NCBI GenBank assembly: GCA_011390235.1
Contig: JAABSS010000252.1
Span: forward strand, 1-24,705
Direction: 5' to 3'
Source: Desulfotignum sp.
Lineage (GTDB): Bacteria > Desulfobacterota > Desulfobacteria > Desulfobacterales > Desulfobacteraceae
Length of the DNA stretch: 24,705 nucleotides
Each line of letters opens with the position of its first letter. The first letter of the stretch is position 1. The position numbers and the translations under genes are program-made. Of this stretch, positions 13,613-21,245 are shown one piece after another. Under the pieces are notes generated by a model. It was not told the DNA's origin. It did no database searches and was given only the letters and a program-made list of their open reading frames with translations.

Positions 13613-15814
13613 ATGGGACATCTGAAAGAACCCTATATTAAATTCATCCTCTATATTGCAGTAATAGTGCTGGTGAACATCGCGGGGCTGACCGTGTTTA
13701 TCAGGGCGGATCTCACCCGCAACCAGATTTTTTCTTTGTCTGAAGCCAGCAAAGAGGCAGTGGCCACCCTGTCCGAACCCCTGAGCGTCAAGGTTTTCTT
13801 TTCAAAAAACCTGCCTGCCCCCCACAACAACACGGAACGGTATCTGCGGGATCTTCTGGAAGAGTATGCTGCCCGGGCCGGACGACTGTTCAACTACAGC
13901 TTTTACAATGTATCTTCCGAAGAAGGAGATCTTTCTTCCCGGGCCAATGAGAACAGGGAGATGGCCAGAAGTTACGGCATTTCCCCTGTCCAGATCCGGA
14001 TAATGGAAAATGATGAGATCAAATTCAAGAATGCATTCATGGGCCTGGTGATCATCCATGGAGATCTCATTGAAAAAATAAATGCTGTCACATCCACCGA
14101 CGGGCTGGAATACCAGTTGACAACCACCATCCAGAAACTCAACAACAAGGTATCTGCACTCTTGCGTGTTGAAGATACCATCCAGGCCAAATTATACCTG
14201 TCTTCTTCTTTGTATACCATAGCGCCTCTTATCGGCCTGGACAATCTTCCGGAACTGGCACAAACCGTTAAAGACACTATTGCGGATATCAATGCCAGAA
14301 GCCGGGACATAATGGCTTTTGAGCACACCGATATTTCCGGCAGACAGGCCCTGGACAGGATCGCTGAAAAACATGATATCATGGCCCTGTCCTGGCCGGC
14401 CATTGCCGAAAAAAACATCTCTGCCGGCCAGGGAGCGGCAGCCCTGGTTCTGGAATACAAAGACCAGTCTGCCAGCCTGCCCTTGATCACAGCCATGGAT
14501 CTGCCCATCATCGGCACCACCTACCAAATGGCTGAACCCGATGCCCTGAAAGAGGAAATCACAGCCATCATGGAAAAAATGATCGGCATCAACCAGGATA
14601 TCGGGTTTCTGGCCGACCACGGCACCCACACCCTGGGCCCTGACCAGAAGGCCATGATGCAGGGGCAGCAGGGTGCCGGCATGCAGGTGTTCAACAACCT
14701 GTTATCAGACAGATACAGCATCAAACAGATTGCCCTGGCAGAACAGGAAATTCCAGAGGGTCTCAACAGCCTGATCATTGCCAAACCCACAGAGCCGTTT
14801 TCCGATTATGAACTGTTCCAGATCGACCAGGCCCTGATGCAGGGCACCAACATTGCCTTTTTCGGGGATGCCTTCCAGGAGATCATGCCCCGGGGCGGCA
14901 TGGGCATGCCCCAGTACATACCCATCGATACCGGACTGGAAAAACTGCTGGCCCATTACGGCATATCATTGAAACCGGCCTATGTACTGGACAAATCCGC
15001 CTATAAACACCAGCCCAGGGAAGGCGGGGAACAGATCATCTATTTTGCCCCCCTGCTCAAGGAAAAATCCATTAACAACGCCCCTGAATTCATGCACAAT
15101 ATCAAAGGCCTCATTGCCATGCAGGCATCTCCTGTGGAACTGGTAAAAGACAATGTTGATGACTCCCGGGTTACCGCCACAAGACTGCTGCACACCTCTG
15201 AGGAATCCTGGCTCATGCAGGGCAGTATCAATCTCAACCCCATGTTCATCTCTCCCCCTGAATCCTCTGAAGAACTGGGCACCTATGACCTGGCTTATAT
15301 CCTGGAAGGCACCTTTACCAGCTATTTCAAGGACAAACCCATCCCCCGAAAAGAGGTGGGGGACACCGACACCCCGGATGCGGAAGATCAGGCAGATATC
15401 CAGACAGATAACTTATCAGAAAAAGATACCCCTCCAACCGAAACTGATCCGGCAATTCCCCAGGGACTGGTGGCGGAAAACCGGCTCAAGGAAACTTCCA
15501 GTCCGGCAAAAATATTTGTACTGGGATGCTCCCAGATGCTCCAGGACAATATGCTGGATCCGGAAGGAAAAACCACCAATGCCACCTTCATTCTCAACGC
15601 CATTGATCATCTCAACGGCAGAGATGACATAGCTGCCCTGCGCAGCAAACAGCAGACGTTAAATCCCCTGGATCCCACCACCCCCTTTATGCGGGGTATG
15701 ATAAAATCCTTTAACATTGCGGGGTTACCGGTACTGGTCATCCTCTTTGGCCTGGGCGTATGGGCCATCCGGAATGCAAAAAAGAAAAAAATTGCAAAAA
15801 TCTTCAATTCATAA
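13613..15814 (+). CDS. GldG-like ABC transporter auxiliary protein
   Basis: A 733-residue membrane-anchored protein of the type annotated as an ABC-type gliding-motility auxiliary component. An N-terminal membrane helix (about 8-30) is followed by LTRNQIFSLSEASKEAVATLSEPLSVKVFFSKNLP, the typical opening of the family, then a large extracytoplasmic region with a ThuA-like/GATase-like fold implied by IGFLADHGTH and SLIIAKPTEPFSDYELFQID, and a C-terminal membrane helix (AGLPVLVILFGLGVWAIRN) with a basic cytoplasmic tail. A Pro/Asp/Thr-rich stretch near 585-620 looks like a flexible linker. AAGGAG precedes the ATG by 5-6 nt. The neighbouring ATPase, permease and DUF4340-type genes show the standard four-gene arrangement. 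The molecular role is not known. Confidence 0.85.
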   Translation: MGHLKEPYIKFILYIAVIVLVNIAGLTVFIRADLTRNQIFSLSEASKEAVATLSEPLSVKVFFSKNLPAPHNNTERYLRDLLEEYAARAGRLFNYSFYNVSSEEGDLSSRANENREMARSYGISPVQIRIMENDEIKFKNAFMGLVIIHGDLIEKINAVTSTDGLEYQLTTTIQKLNNKVSALLRVEDTIQAKLYLSSSLYTIAPLIGLDNLPELAQTVKDTIADINARSRDIMAFEHTDISGRQALDRIAEKHDIMALSWPAIAEKNISAGQGAAALVLEYKDQSASLPLITAMDLPIIGTTYQMAEPDALKEEITAIMEKMIGINQDIGFLADHGTHTLGPDQKAMMQGQQGAGMQVFNNLLSDRYSIKQIALAEQEIPEGLNSLIIAKPTEPFSDYELFQIDQALMQGTNIAFFGDAFQEIMPRGGMGMPQYIPIDTGLEKLLAHYGISLKPAYVLDKSAYKHQPREGGEQIIYFAPLLKEKSINNAPEFMHNIKGLIAMQASPVELVKDNVDDSRVTATRLLHTSEESWLMQGSINLNPMFISPPESSEELGTYDLAYILEGTFTSYFKDKPIPRKEVGDTDTPDAEDQADIQTDNLSEKDTPPTETDPAIPQGLVAENRLKETSSPAKIFVLGCSQMLQDNMLDPEGKTTNATFILNAIDHLNGRDDIAALRSKQQTLNPLDPTTPFMRGMIKSFNIAGLPVLVILFGLGVWAIRNAKKKKIAKIFNS

Positions 15815-15827
15815 GGATGCAATTGCC

Positions 15828-16787
15828 ATGAAAAAAGAATACCTGATTCTGATCCTTCTCATCGTTGCCCTGAGCGGTTATCTTATATTCAAAAACCAGG
15901 ACCGCCGCCATTACACACTGCCTGAACCCCCAAAAGTAAAAGCAGACCAAGTGGACCGGCTGGTTGTTGAAAAACCGGACCGCTCCATCGCATTTACCCG
16001 GAAAGACCAGGGCTGGGTGGTAACGGACAAAGATTATCCGGTTGATGACACATCCATGCGCCAGATGCTGGATGTCATCACAGGGCTGCGCCTCTCCGCT
16101 CTGGTATCGGAAAAACAGGATGTTGTCCGGTATGAACTGGATGACAGCCATGGCATTGATGTCACAGCTTATGACCAGAACAGGTCTCTTTTGTCATTCA
16201 AGATAGGAAAAACCGCACCCACTTTCAACCACACCTTTGTCATGCTTGAAAACGACCCCAATATTTACCATGCCACAGACAGCTTCCGGCAGCATTTCAA
16301 TAAAACCGTCAATGAATTCAGAGACAAGCAGGTCATGGATTTTACAGAAGACTCCATTACAGGTATAACCATCGAAGCCCGGGGGAAACAAACACACCTG
16401 ACAGCCAGTGAAACCGGTTCCGACATCCCGGATGAGGGCAAAGCAGGCTTCAGATATAAAGACGGGGGAGCGCCTGATCCAAAAACGGTTTCCAACCTTT
16501 TGTCCACCCTGTCTGTGCTGGCGTGTGATCGGTTTTTAGAGGATACTGACAAACATACCCTGGAAAAGGACCCCTTTGATCTGAAAATAACACTTGAAAA
16601 CGATGCCCCCATTGTTTTGCAACTGTTTGACCAGGGGAAGGAAGGCCCGATTTTCGCAACTTCTTCCATGAACGGATATGCCTTTGCCCTGGAAGACTAT
16701 GTTGCCGAAGATATCCGGTCCTGGGCACATGAACTGGCCGGACTTTCCTCAGAACAGGAGGAAGAAGAGGTTCGCACCACCCAGTGA
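15828..16787 (+). CDS. DUF4340-type membrane-anchored protein
   Basis: A 319-residue protein with one N-terminal membrane segment (KKEYLILILLIVALSGYLIF) and an extracytoplasmic beta-rich remainder. The pattern VDRLVVEKPDRSIAFTRKDQGWVVTDKDYPVDDTSMRQMLDVITGLRLSALVSEK, repeated more loosely in the second half (PKTVSNLLSTLSVLACDRFLE), is that of DUF4340 proteins, which accompany GldA/F/G-like exporters in many proteobacteria. AAGGA lies about 10 nt before the ATG at 15828. An in-frame ATG at 15717 would overlap the previous gene by nearly 100 nt and hide the membrane anchor. The acidic C-terminus overlaps the acyltransferase start (GTGA). It is probably a periplasmic subunit of the exporter; function unknown. 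Confidence 0.8.
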   Translation: MKKEYLILILLIVALSGYLIFKNQDRRHYTLPEPPKVKADQVDRLVVEKPDRSIAFTRKDQGWVVTDKDYPVDDTSMRQMLDVITGLRLSALVSEKQDVVRYELDDSHGIDVTAYDQNRSLLSFKIGKTAPTFNHTFVMLENDPNIYHATDSFRQHFNKTVNEFRDKQVMDFTEDSITGITIEARGKQTHLTASETGSDIPDEGKAGFRYKDGGAPDPKTVSNLLSTLSVLACDRFLEDTDKHTLEKDPFDLKITLENDAPIVLQLFDQGKEGPIFATSSMNGYAFALEDYVAEDIRSWAHELAGLSSEQEEEEVRTTQ

Positions 16788-17512
16788 AGCAGGTATTAAA
16801 GCTTATATACCAACCCTATAAATGGATCGTGGTGCTCCCTTTCATGCTGGCCATCACCATGATCATGGGATTGGTCTGCATAACTGTAGGGGCAATTTTC
16901 ACCCAGGATGCCGCCAATGTGACAGCTGTTTTATGGTCCAGACTTTCCTGTGCCATCGTCCCGCTCCGGGTTGTTCTGACCGGAAAGAAAAATTTCAACT
17001 CCCAAAAGGCCTATGTGGTGGTGGCCAACCACCAGTCCATGGTGGACATCCCGGTGATCCACGGATTCATGGGGTTGCACATCAAATGGGTCATGAAACA
17101 GGAACTGCGCCGCATACCCATTTTCGGGACTGCCTGCCATTATCTCGGATGTATTTTCATCGACCGATCCCACCGAAATGCTGCCATCAAATCCATTCAC
17201 AGGGCAAGAAACCAGCTGTCGTCCAGGGCATCGGTCCTTTTTTTTGCAGAAGGCACCAGAAGCCGGGACGGACAGGTGCGCTCCTTTAAAAAGGGGGCTT
17301 TTGTCTTTGCCAGAGAAACAGGTCTTCCCATTCTGCCGGTCACCATTAAAAATTCATACCAGATCCTGCCTCCTGATTCTCTGGATCTTGTTCCGGGAAA
17401 AGTAGAGGTTATTGTGCACCGGCCCGTGTATGTACTGGCAGATGATACGGACCGGATGGATGAGGTCATAGCATCTGTCAGGGCCACCATTGCCGCACCA
17501 TTGCTGCAATAA
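16784..17512 (+). CDS. plsC: 1-acylglycerol-3-phosphate acyltransferase (PlsC family)
   Basis: Membrane-associated acyltransferase that probably adds the second fatty acid to lysophosphatidic acid in phospholipid synthesis. The 242 residues hold an N-terminal membrane segment (about 15-40), the catalytic His83-x4-Asp88 box (NHQSMVD), VMKQELRRIPIFG (block II), FIDRS at 125-129, and FAEGTRS at 154-160, followed by LPILPVTIKNS (block IV). The start is a GTG at 16784 overlapping the stop of the DUF4340-type gene as GTGA, so the gene belongs to the exporter operon. That linkage hints that the exporter may act on lipids or the envelope, but other acyl acceptors cannot be excluded. Confidence 0.88.
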   Translation: MKQVLKLIYQPYKWIVVLPFMLAITMIMGLVCITVGAIFTQDAANVTAVLWSRLSCAIVPLRVVLTGKKNFNSQKAYVVVANHQSMVDIPVIHGFMGLHIKWVMKQELRRIPIFGTACHYLGCIFIDRSHRNAAIKSIHRARNQLSSRASVLFFAEGTRSRDGQVRSFKKGAFVFARETGLPILPVTIKNSYQILPPDSLDLVPGKVEVIVHRPVYVLADDTDRMDEVIASVRATIAAPLLQ

Positions 17513-17677
17513 CATCTGCCCGATATTTTTACGACATGCCCTAAAAACCCATCTGCTTTCTTCCTTTACAGCATCTCAAGTTGACATCCACTTTCCGCCA
17601 CCTTTCATTTATTTTATAAAATCAATTCGATAAACTTACTATCAAAGGAATTTTTTAATTTTATTCCCACTTTTTTC

Positions 17678-17705
17678 TTGACTTATACCGCAGATTTCGT
17701 AAAAG
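17678..17705 (+). promoter_or_regulatory. Candidate promoter of the dcw cluster (mraZ)
   Basis: TTGACT (17678-17683), a 16-nt spacer, then TAAAAG (17700-17705). The predicted start is near 17712, which places the GTGG repeats on and just after the -10 box, a position that allows repression by MraZ. The -10 match is only moderate (four of six). Confidence 0.5.
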
Positions 17706-17730
17706 TGGGTAAAAAGGTGGCGGAAAGTGG
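17702..17730 (+). promoter_or_regulatory. MraZ-box-like repeats
   Basis: Three direct copies of an A/G-rich motif: AAAGTGG (17702-17708), AAGGTGG (17714-17720) and AAAGTGG (17724-17730), spaced 12 and 10 nt. MraZ in other bacteria binds GTGG/TGGG repeats about one helical turn apart in front of its own gene. Inverse copies occur at 17666-17676 (CCCACTTTTTT) and in the left arm of the inverted repeat. Confidence 0.7.
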
Positions 17731-17761
17731 ATGTCACACCCAAAACAAAGGCATTAAATAC

Positions 17762-18202
17762 GTGTTTCGATCAAGCTCTTTTCATACAATCGACCCAAAA
17801 GGCAGGATAATCATTCCGGCAAGATTCCGGAACGTCTTAAAGGCTGATGATGAATACGGGGCTGTGGTCTCCATCAAGGACGGATGTCTGTATGCTTTCA
17901 CTTTCAGTGAATGGAAACAGCTGGAGAAAAAAATCCTGGCTGCCAAAAGTGCGGCCATGGAAAAATTCAAACGCTTTTTCCTGGGAAATGCCTGCCCGCT
18001 GAAATGTGACAAGCAGGACCGGATTTTACTTCCCCAGAGTCTTCGTACCTATGCCGGCATTGAAAAAGACATTGTTCTGGTCGGGGTATTGGACCGATTT
18101 GAAATATGGGCACGGGAAAGATGGGACCAGGAAAACCTGAAAATGGAGCAGGAACTTGAACAAGCGGAAGTAAGAGAGGAAATTGCTTCCCTGGGGCTGT
18201 AA
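17762..18202 (+). CDS. mraZ: MraZ, transcriptional regulator of the dcw cluster
   Basis: DNA-binding regulator with two AbrB-like (SpoVT/AbrB) swapped-hairpin domains that assembles into rings and represses the division and cell-wall cluster it heads. From the GTG at 17762 the protein is 146 residues, starting MFRSSSFHTIDPKGRIIIPARFR, the standard MraZ opening. The second domain follows FFLGNACPLKCDKQDRILLPQSLRTYAG, then VLVGVLDRFEIWARERW near the end. The open frame continues upstream to a TTG at 17678, but that part runs through the operator repeats and has no homology. A weak AAAGG lies about 10 nt before the GTG. The gene is followed by rsmH after 2 nt. Confidence 0.93.
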   Translation: MFRSSSFHTIDPKGRIIIPARFRNVLKADDEYGAVVSIKDGCLYAFTFSEWKQLEKKILAAKSAAMEKFKRFFLGNACPLKCDKQDRILLPQSLRTYAGIEKDIVLVGVLDRFEIWARERWDQENLKMEQELEQAEVREEIASLGL

Positions 18203-18204
18203 CC

Positions 18205-19143
18205 ATGGGATTTGAGCATACGTCTGTCATGCCTGCCGAGGTATTTGCGTATCAGAATCTGAAACCCGGGGATGTGTGTGTGGACTGCACCCTGGGAGGT
18301 GCCGGCCATGCCGGAGCGACCATTGAGGCCATACTTCCCGGCGGCATTCTGGTCGGTATTGACCAGGACCATGAGGCCATTGCCAATGCAAAAAAGGTGT
18401 TGCATCGATTTGCCAAAAACATTGTACTGGTGCATGACAATTTCGCCCGCCTTTCAAACATCCTGGACCAGCACAATATCACCGGGGTTAATTCCATTGT
18501 CCTGGACCTGGGATTTTCACTGAACCAGATCACAAAAGCACGCCGGGGATTCAGTTTTAACCTGAATGAACCTTTGGATATGCGCATGGACATCAGAAAC
18601 AACCTGACAGCTGAAACCATTGTCAACTCTTTTGGAGAAAAAGAGCTGGCAGATCTGTTCTTCAGGTTCGGTGAAGAAAAATTCTCCCGCAGGATTGCCC
18701 GGGCCATTGTCAGGGACAGACAGATTCACCCCATCGCAACCACACAGGACTTAACCCGCATCATTTGTGACACGGTTCCAAAAGGCAGGGCTGCTGCCCG
18801 AAAAATTCATCCTGCCACCCGGGTGTTCCAGGCCCTGCGCATTGCTGTCAATCAGGAGCTGGAAAACCTTGCCTTCTTCATGCAGCAGGTCCCGGATCTG
18901 CTGGTAAAAGGCGGCCGGCTCTGCGTGCTCTGCTTTCACTCCCTGGAGGACCGTATTGTAAAACAGCACCTGAAAGCCTTTGAATCGCGGTGCATCTGTC
19001 CCAAAGACCTGCCCCGGTGTGTCTGTAACACAACGCCAAGCATGAAATCCATTGTCAAAAAGCCGCTGACACCGACACCCGGGGAAATGGAAGCCAATCC
19101 CATGGCCAGAAGTGCAAAACTCAGGGTTGCTGAAAGGATATAA
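18205..19143 (+). CDS. rsmH: RsmH (MraW), 16S rRNA C1402 N4-methyltransferase
   Basis: SAM-dependent enzyme that N4-methylates C1402 of 16S rRNA near the P site. The 312 residues begin EHTSVMPAEVFAYQNLKPGD, with the SAM-binding DCTLGGAGH at 27-35, GIDQDHEAI for the ribose-binding acidic turn, LDLGFSLNQI, and GFSFNLNEPLDMRMD, a hallmark of the family. ATRVFQALRIAVNQEL and FHSLEDRIVKQ are also standard motifs. The usual LDLGVSSPQ reads LDLGFSLNQ here, a mild variation. A pair of Cys-rich turns (CICPKDLPRCVCN) precedes the C-terminus, as in many relatives. It lies 2 nt after mraZ and 3 nt before ftsL. Confidence 0.95.
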   Translation: MGFEHTSVMPAEVFAYQNLKPGDVCVDCTLGGAGHAGATIEAILPGGILVGIDQDHEAIANAKKVLHRFAKNIVLVHDNFARLSNILDQHNITGVNSIVLDLGFSLNQITKARRGFSFNLNEPLDMRMDIRNNLTAETIVNSFGEKELADLFFRFGEEKFSRRIARAIVRDRQIHPIATTQDLTRIICDTVPKGRAAARKIHPATRVFQALRIAVNQELENLAFFMQQVPDLLVKGGRLCVLCFHSLEDRIVKQHLKAFESRCICPKDLPRCVCNTTPSMKSIVKKPLTPTPGEMEANPMARSAKLRVAERI

Positions 19144-19146
19144 GAG

Positions 19147-19452
19147 ATGAACCAGAAACGCTCTGCCCGAAAACATGCCGGCACCGGTATAAAATGGCTG
19201 ATACTCATATGTGTTTTGTTTGCAGAGCTGCTGGTGCACACCTGGGTGAGGACCGAGAGCACCCAGACCATCCTGGATATATCTTCTGCCCAGGCACGTC
19301 TGTCCACGCTGGTGTCCTATCAGAAGGAACTGACCCTGGAACGGGACCGGCTCAGATCTGATGACCGCATTATCCGCATTGCCGCATCACAACTTAAAAT
19401 GACAAGTGATGTATTCAATCAGACCATCTACCTTAAGAAAGAAAACCTGTAA
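19147..19452 (+). CDS. ftsL: FtsL, cell-division protein
   Basis: Small bitopic divisome protein that forms a complex with FtsB and FtsQ and activates septal FtsW/FtsI. The 101 residues have a basic cytoplasmic tip (NQKRSARKHAG), one membrane segment (about 16-34, IKWLILICVLFAELLVHTW) and a periplasmic coiled coil (ILDISSAQARLSTLVSYQKELTLERDRLRS). The identity rests on size, topology and position between rsmH and ftsI, since FtsL sequences diverge strongly. GAG of the preceding stop region (AAGAG) serves as a ribosome site 2-7 nt before the ATG. The stop shares one base with the ftsI start (TAATG). Confidence 0.85.
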   Translation: MNQKRSARKHAGTGIKWLILICVLFAELLVHTWVRTESTQTILDISSAQARLSTLVSYQKELTLERDRLRSDDRIIRIAASQLKMTSDVFNQTIYLKKENL

Positions 19453-21245
19453 TGGCAGATGATCGGCACATAAAAACGCGGGTGGTGGTGGTCCAGATTT
19501 TTTTGGTGGGCACCCTGCTGCTGCTGGGGGCCAAATCCTTTGACATCCAGATTCTCAAGGCCGAAGTATATTCCCGGCGCGCGGAAAATGGATATTCCAG
19601 GCTTTTGACCATCAAAGGAGAAAGGGGACAGATCCTGGACCGGAACCTGAACAAACTGGGAACTACCCTGGATGCCATGACAATCATAGCTGATCCCCTG
19701 CAAATCGAAGCCCCTGTCAAAACCGCCCGGATGTTATCCAAACTTCTCAAAACCGACACAAAAGAGCTGGCACAAAAGTTTTCCACTGACCGGCGGTATG
19801 CCCTTTTGGCAGAAGCCATATCACCGGATATAGCCGAAAAAATCCAAAAATTGCATCTGCCCGGCATATATTTTAAAAAAAGCTTTAAACGCTTCTACCC
19901 CAACCGGGATCTGGCCGCACAGGTACTCGGGTTCACCGGCAGAAACGATATCGGACGCGAAGGGCTCGAGTTCAAATACAATACCATACTGGACGGCAAA
20001 GAGATTGCCGTCTCAGTCAGAAAAGACGGTACAGGCCGGTTGCTGGACATTGATCAAAAAAAACAAAATGAACTGCGGGGCAATACCCTTGTACTCACCC
20101 TGGACAAAAAAATCCAGTTTTTGTCTGAAAAAACACTGGAACAGACTGTTAAAGAACACCAGGCAAAATCCGGCCTGGCCCTGGTGATGCGGCCGGCCAC
20201 AGGAGAGATTTTGGCGATTGCCCATTATCCCCGGTTCAACCCCAACAATTACCAGGAGTTCCACCAGAGCCTTTTCAGGAACCGGGCTGTCACAGATGCA
20301 TTCGAGCCGGGATCCACAATGAAAGTATTTACAGCGGCAGCTGCCCTGGAAAAAGGGTTTACCCCCACATCCATCTTTTTTTGTGAAAACGGCAAATACC
20401 GTATCGGCAGATATGTAGTCAATGACACCCACCCCCATGACTGGCTTTCCATTAACCAGATAATCACCTATTCCAGCAATATCGGGGCTGTCAAAATCTC
20501 TGAAACCATCGGCAGACAGACACTTCACAACTCTCTTACCCGATTCGGGTTCGGCAGCAGAACCGGGGTGGAATGCCCCGGGGAAACCAGCGGCACCCTC
20601 ATGCCGCCGGGCAGTTGGTCTGATATCGATGCCGGGGCCATTGCCTTTGGTCAGGGAATTTCCGTTTCCGCCATCCAGCTCATTTCCGCCATCAGCGCCA
20701 TTGCCAGCAACGGGCAGCTCATGAAACCCATGCTGGTCAAAAAAATAATTTCCAACACAGGCAAAGAACTTCAGGTTTTTTATCCCACTGTGGTGCACCA
20801 GGTTATATCCGCCAGGGTTGCATCCCAGGTCAAGCACATGATGCGCCTGGCTGTCCAGGAAAAAGGCACCGGCACCCAAGCGGATTTAAACGGGTATGCT
20901 GTATGCGGCAAAACCGGCACTGCCCAGAAAGTGGAAGCCGGCCAAAAACAGTATGCCAAAAATAAATATGTCTCGGTTTTTGCCGGGTTTGCGCCAGAAA
21001 AAAATCCCCAATTGGCAATTCTGGTGGTGGTGGATGAACCCAAAAAAAAATATTATGGGGGTGATGTGGCCGCCCCTGCCTTTAAAACCATCATGGCACA
21101 ATCCTGTAATTATCTGAGCATCCCTCCTGTCACCGCGAGCATGGCAGCATCCTTTCCACAACAGATACCAGCCGGTTCCCAAAAGGCTGTGGCAAAGGCT
21201 TTTGGCAAAGAAACGCCAGCTTTTTCTTCGGGAGATGCATTGTGA
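19452..21245 (+). CDS. ftsI: FtsI (PBP3), septal peptidoglycan transpeptidase
   Basis: Class B penicillin-binding protein that cross-links septal peptidoglycan in the periplasm. The 597-residue protein has a short cytoplasmic tail, one membrane segment (about 11-28), RGQILDRNLNKLGTTLDA in the pedestal domain, and a transpeptidase domain with the three active-site motifs: Ser288-T-M-Lys291 in EPGSTMKV, SSN at 341-343, and KTGT at 487-490. No PASTA domain follows; the tail after about 555 is low-complexity Ala/Pro/Ser. Length is normal for proteobacterial FtsI. The gene overlaps ftsL by one base and murEF as GTGA. Confidence 0.94.
   Translation: MADDRHIKTRVVVVQIFLVGTLLLLGAKSFDIQILKAEVYSRRAENGYSRLLTIKGERGQILDRNLNKLGTTLDAMTIIADPLQIEAPVKTARMLSKLLKTDTKELAQKFSTDRRYALLAEAISPDIAEKIQKLHLPGIYFKKSFKRFYPNRDLAAQVLGFTGRNDIGREGLEFKYNTILDGKEIAVSVRKDGTGRLLDIDQKKQNELRGNTLVLTLDKKIQFLSEKTLEQTVKEHQAKSGLALVMRPATGEILAIAHYPRFNPNNYQEFHQSLFRNRAVTDAFEPGSTMKVFTAAAALEKGFTPTSIFFCENGKYRIGRYVVNDTHPHDWLSINQIITYSSNIGAVKISETIGRQTLHNSLTRFGFGSRTGVECPGETSGTLMPPGSWSDIDAGAIAFGQGISVSAIQLISAISAIASNGQLMKPMLVKKIISNTGKELQVFYPTVVHQVISARVASQVKHMMRLAVQEKGTGTQADLNGYAVCGKTGTAQKVEAGQKQYAKNKYVSVFAGFAPEKNPQLAILVVVDEPKKKYYGGDVAAPAFKTIMAQSCNYLSIPPVTASMAASFPQQIPAGSQKAVAKAFGKETPAFSSGDAL

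Larger units (their letters stand above)
17582..17736. repeat. Perfect 24-bp inverted repeat flanking the mraZ promoter
   Basis: Left arm 17582-17605 and right arm 17713-17736 are exact reverse complements over 24 bp, separated by 107 nt. The right arm contains AAGGTGG and AAAGTGG; the left arm carries the same motifs on the opposite strand. The repeat encloses the predicted mraZ promoter. The left arm is 69 nt after the plsC stop. In a read-through transcript the arms could form a long hairpin; in DNA they could seat MraZ rings in opposite orientations. Confidence 0.8.

Noticed and set aside
17513..17581. Terminator directly after plsC
   Set aside because: No compact hairpin with a T-run was found here; the only long pairing partner is the distant 24-bp repeat, reported separately.
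17678..17761. An N-terminal extension of MraZ from the TTG at 17678
   Set aside because: The extension translates the promoter and operator repeats, while MraZ proteins begin with MFR as encoded at 17762.
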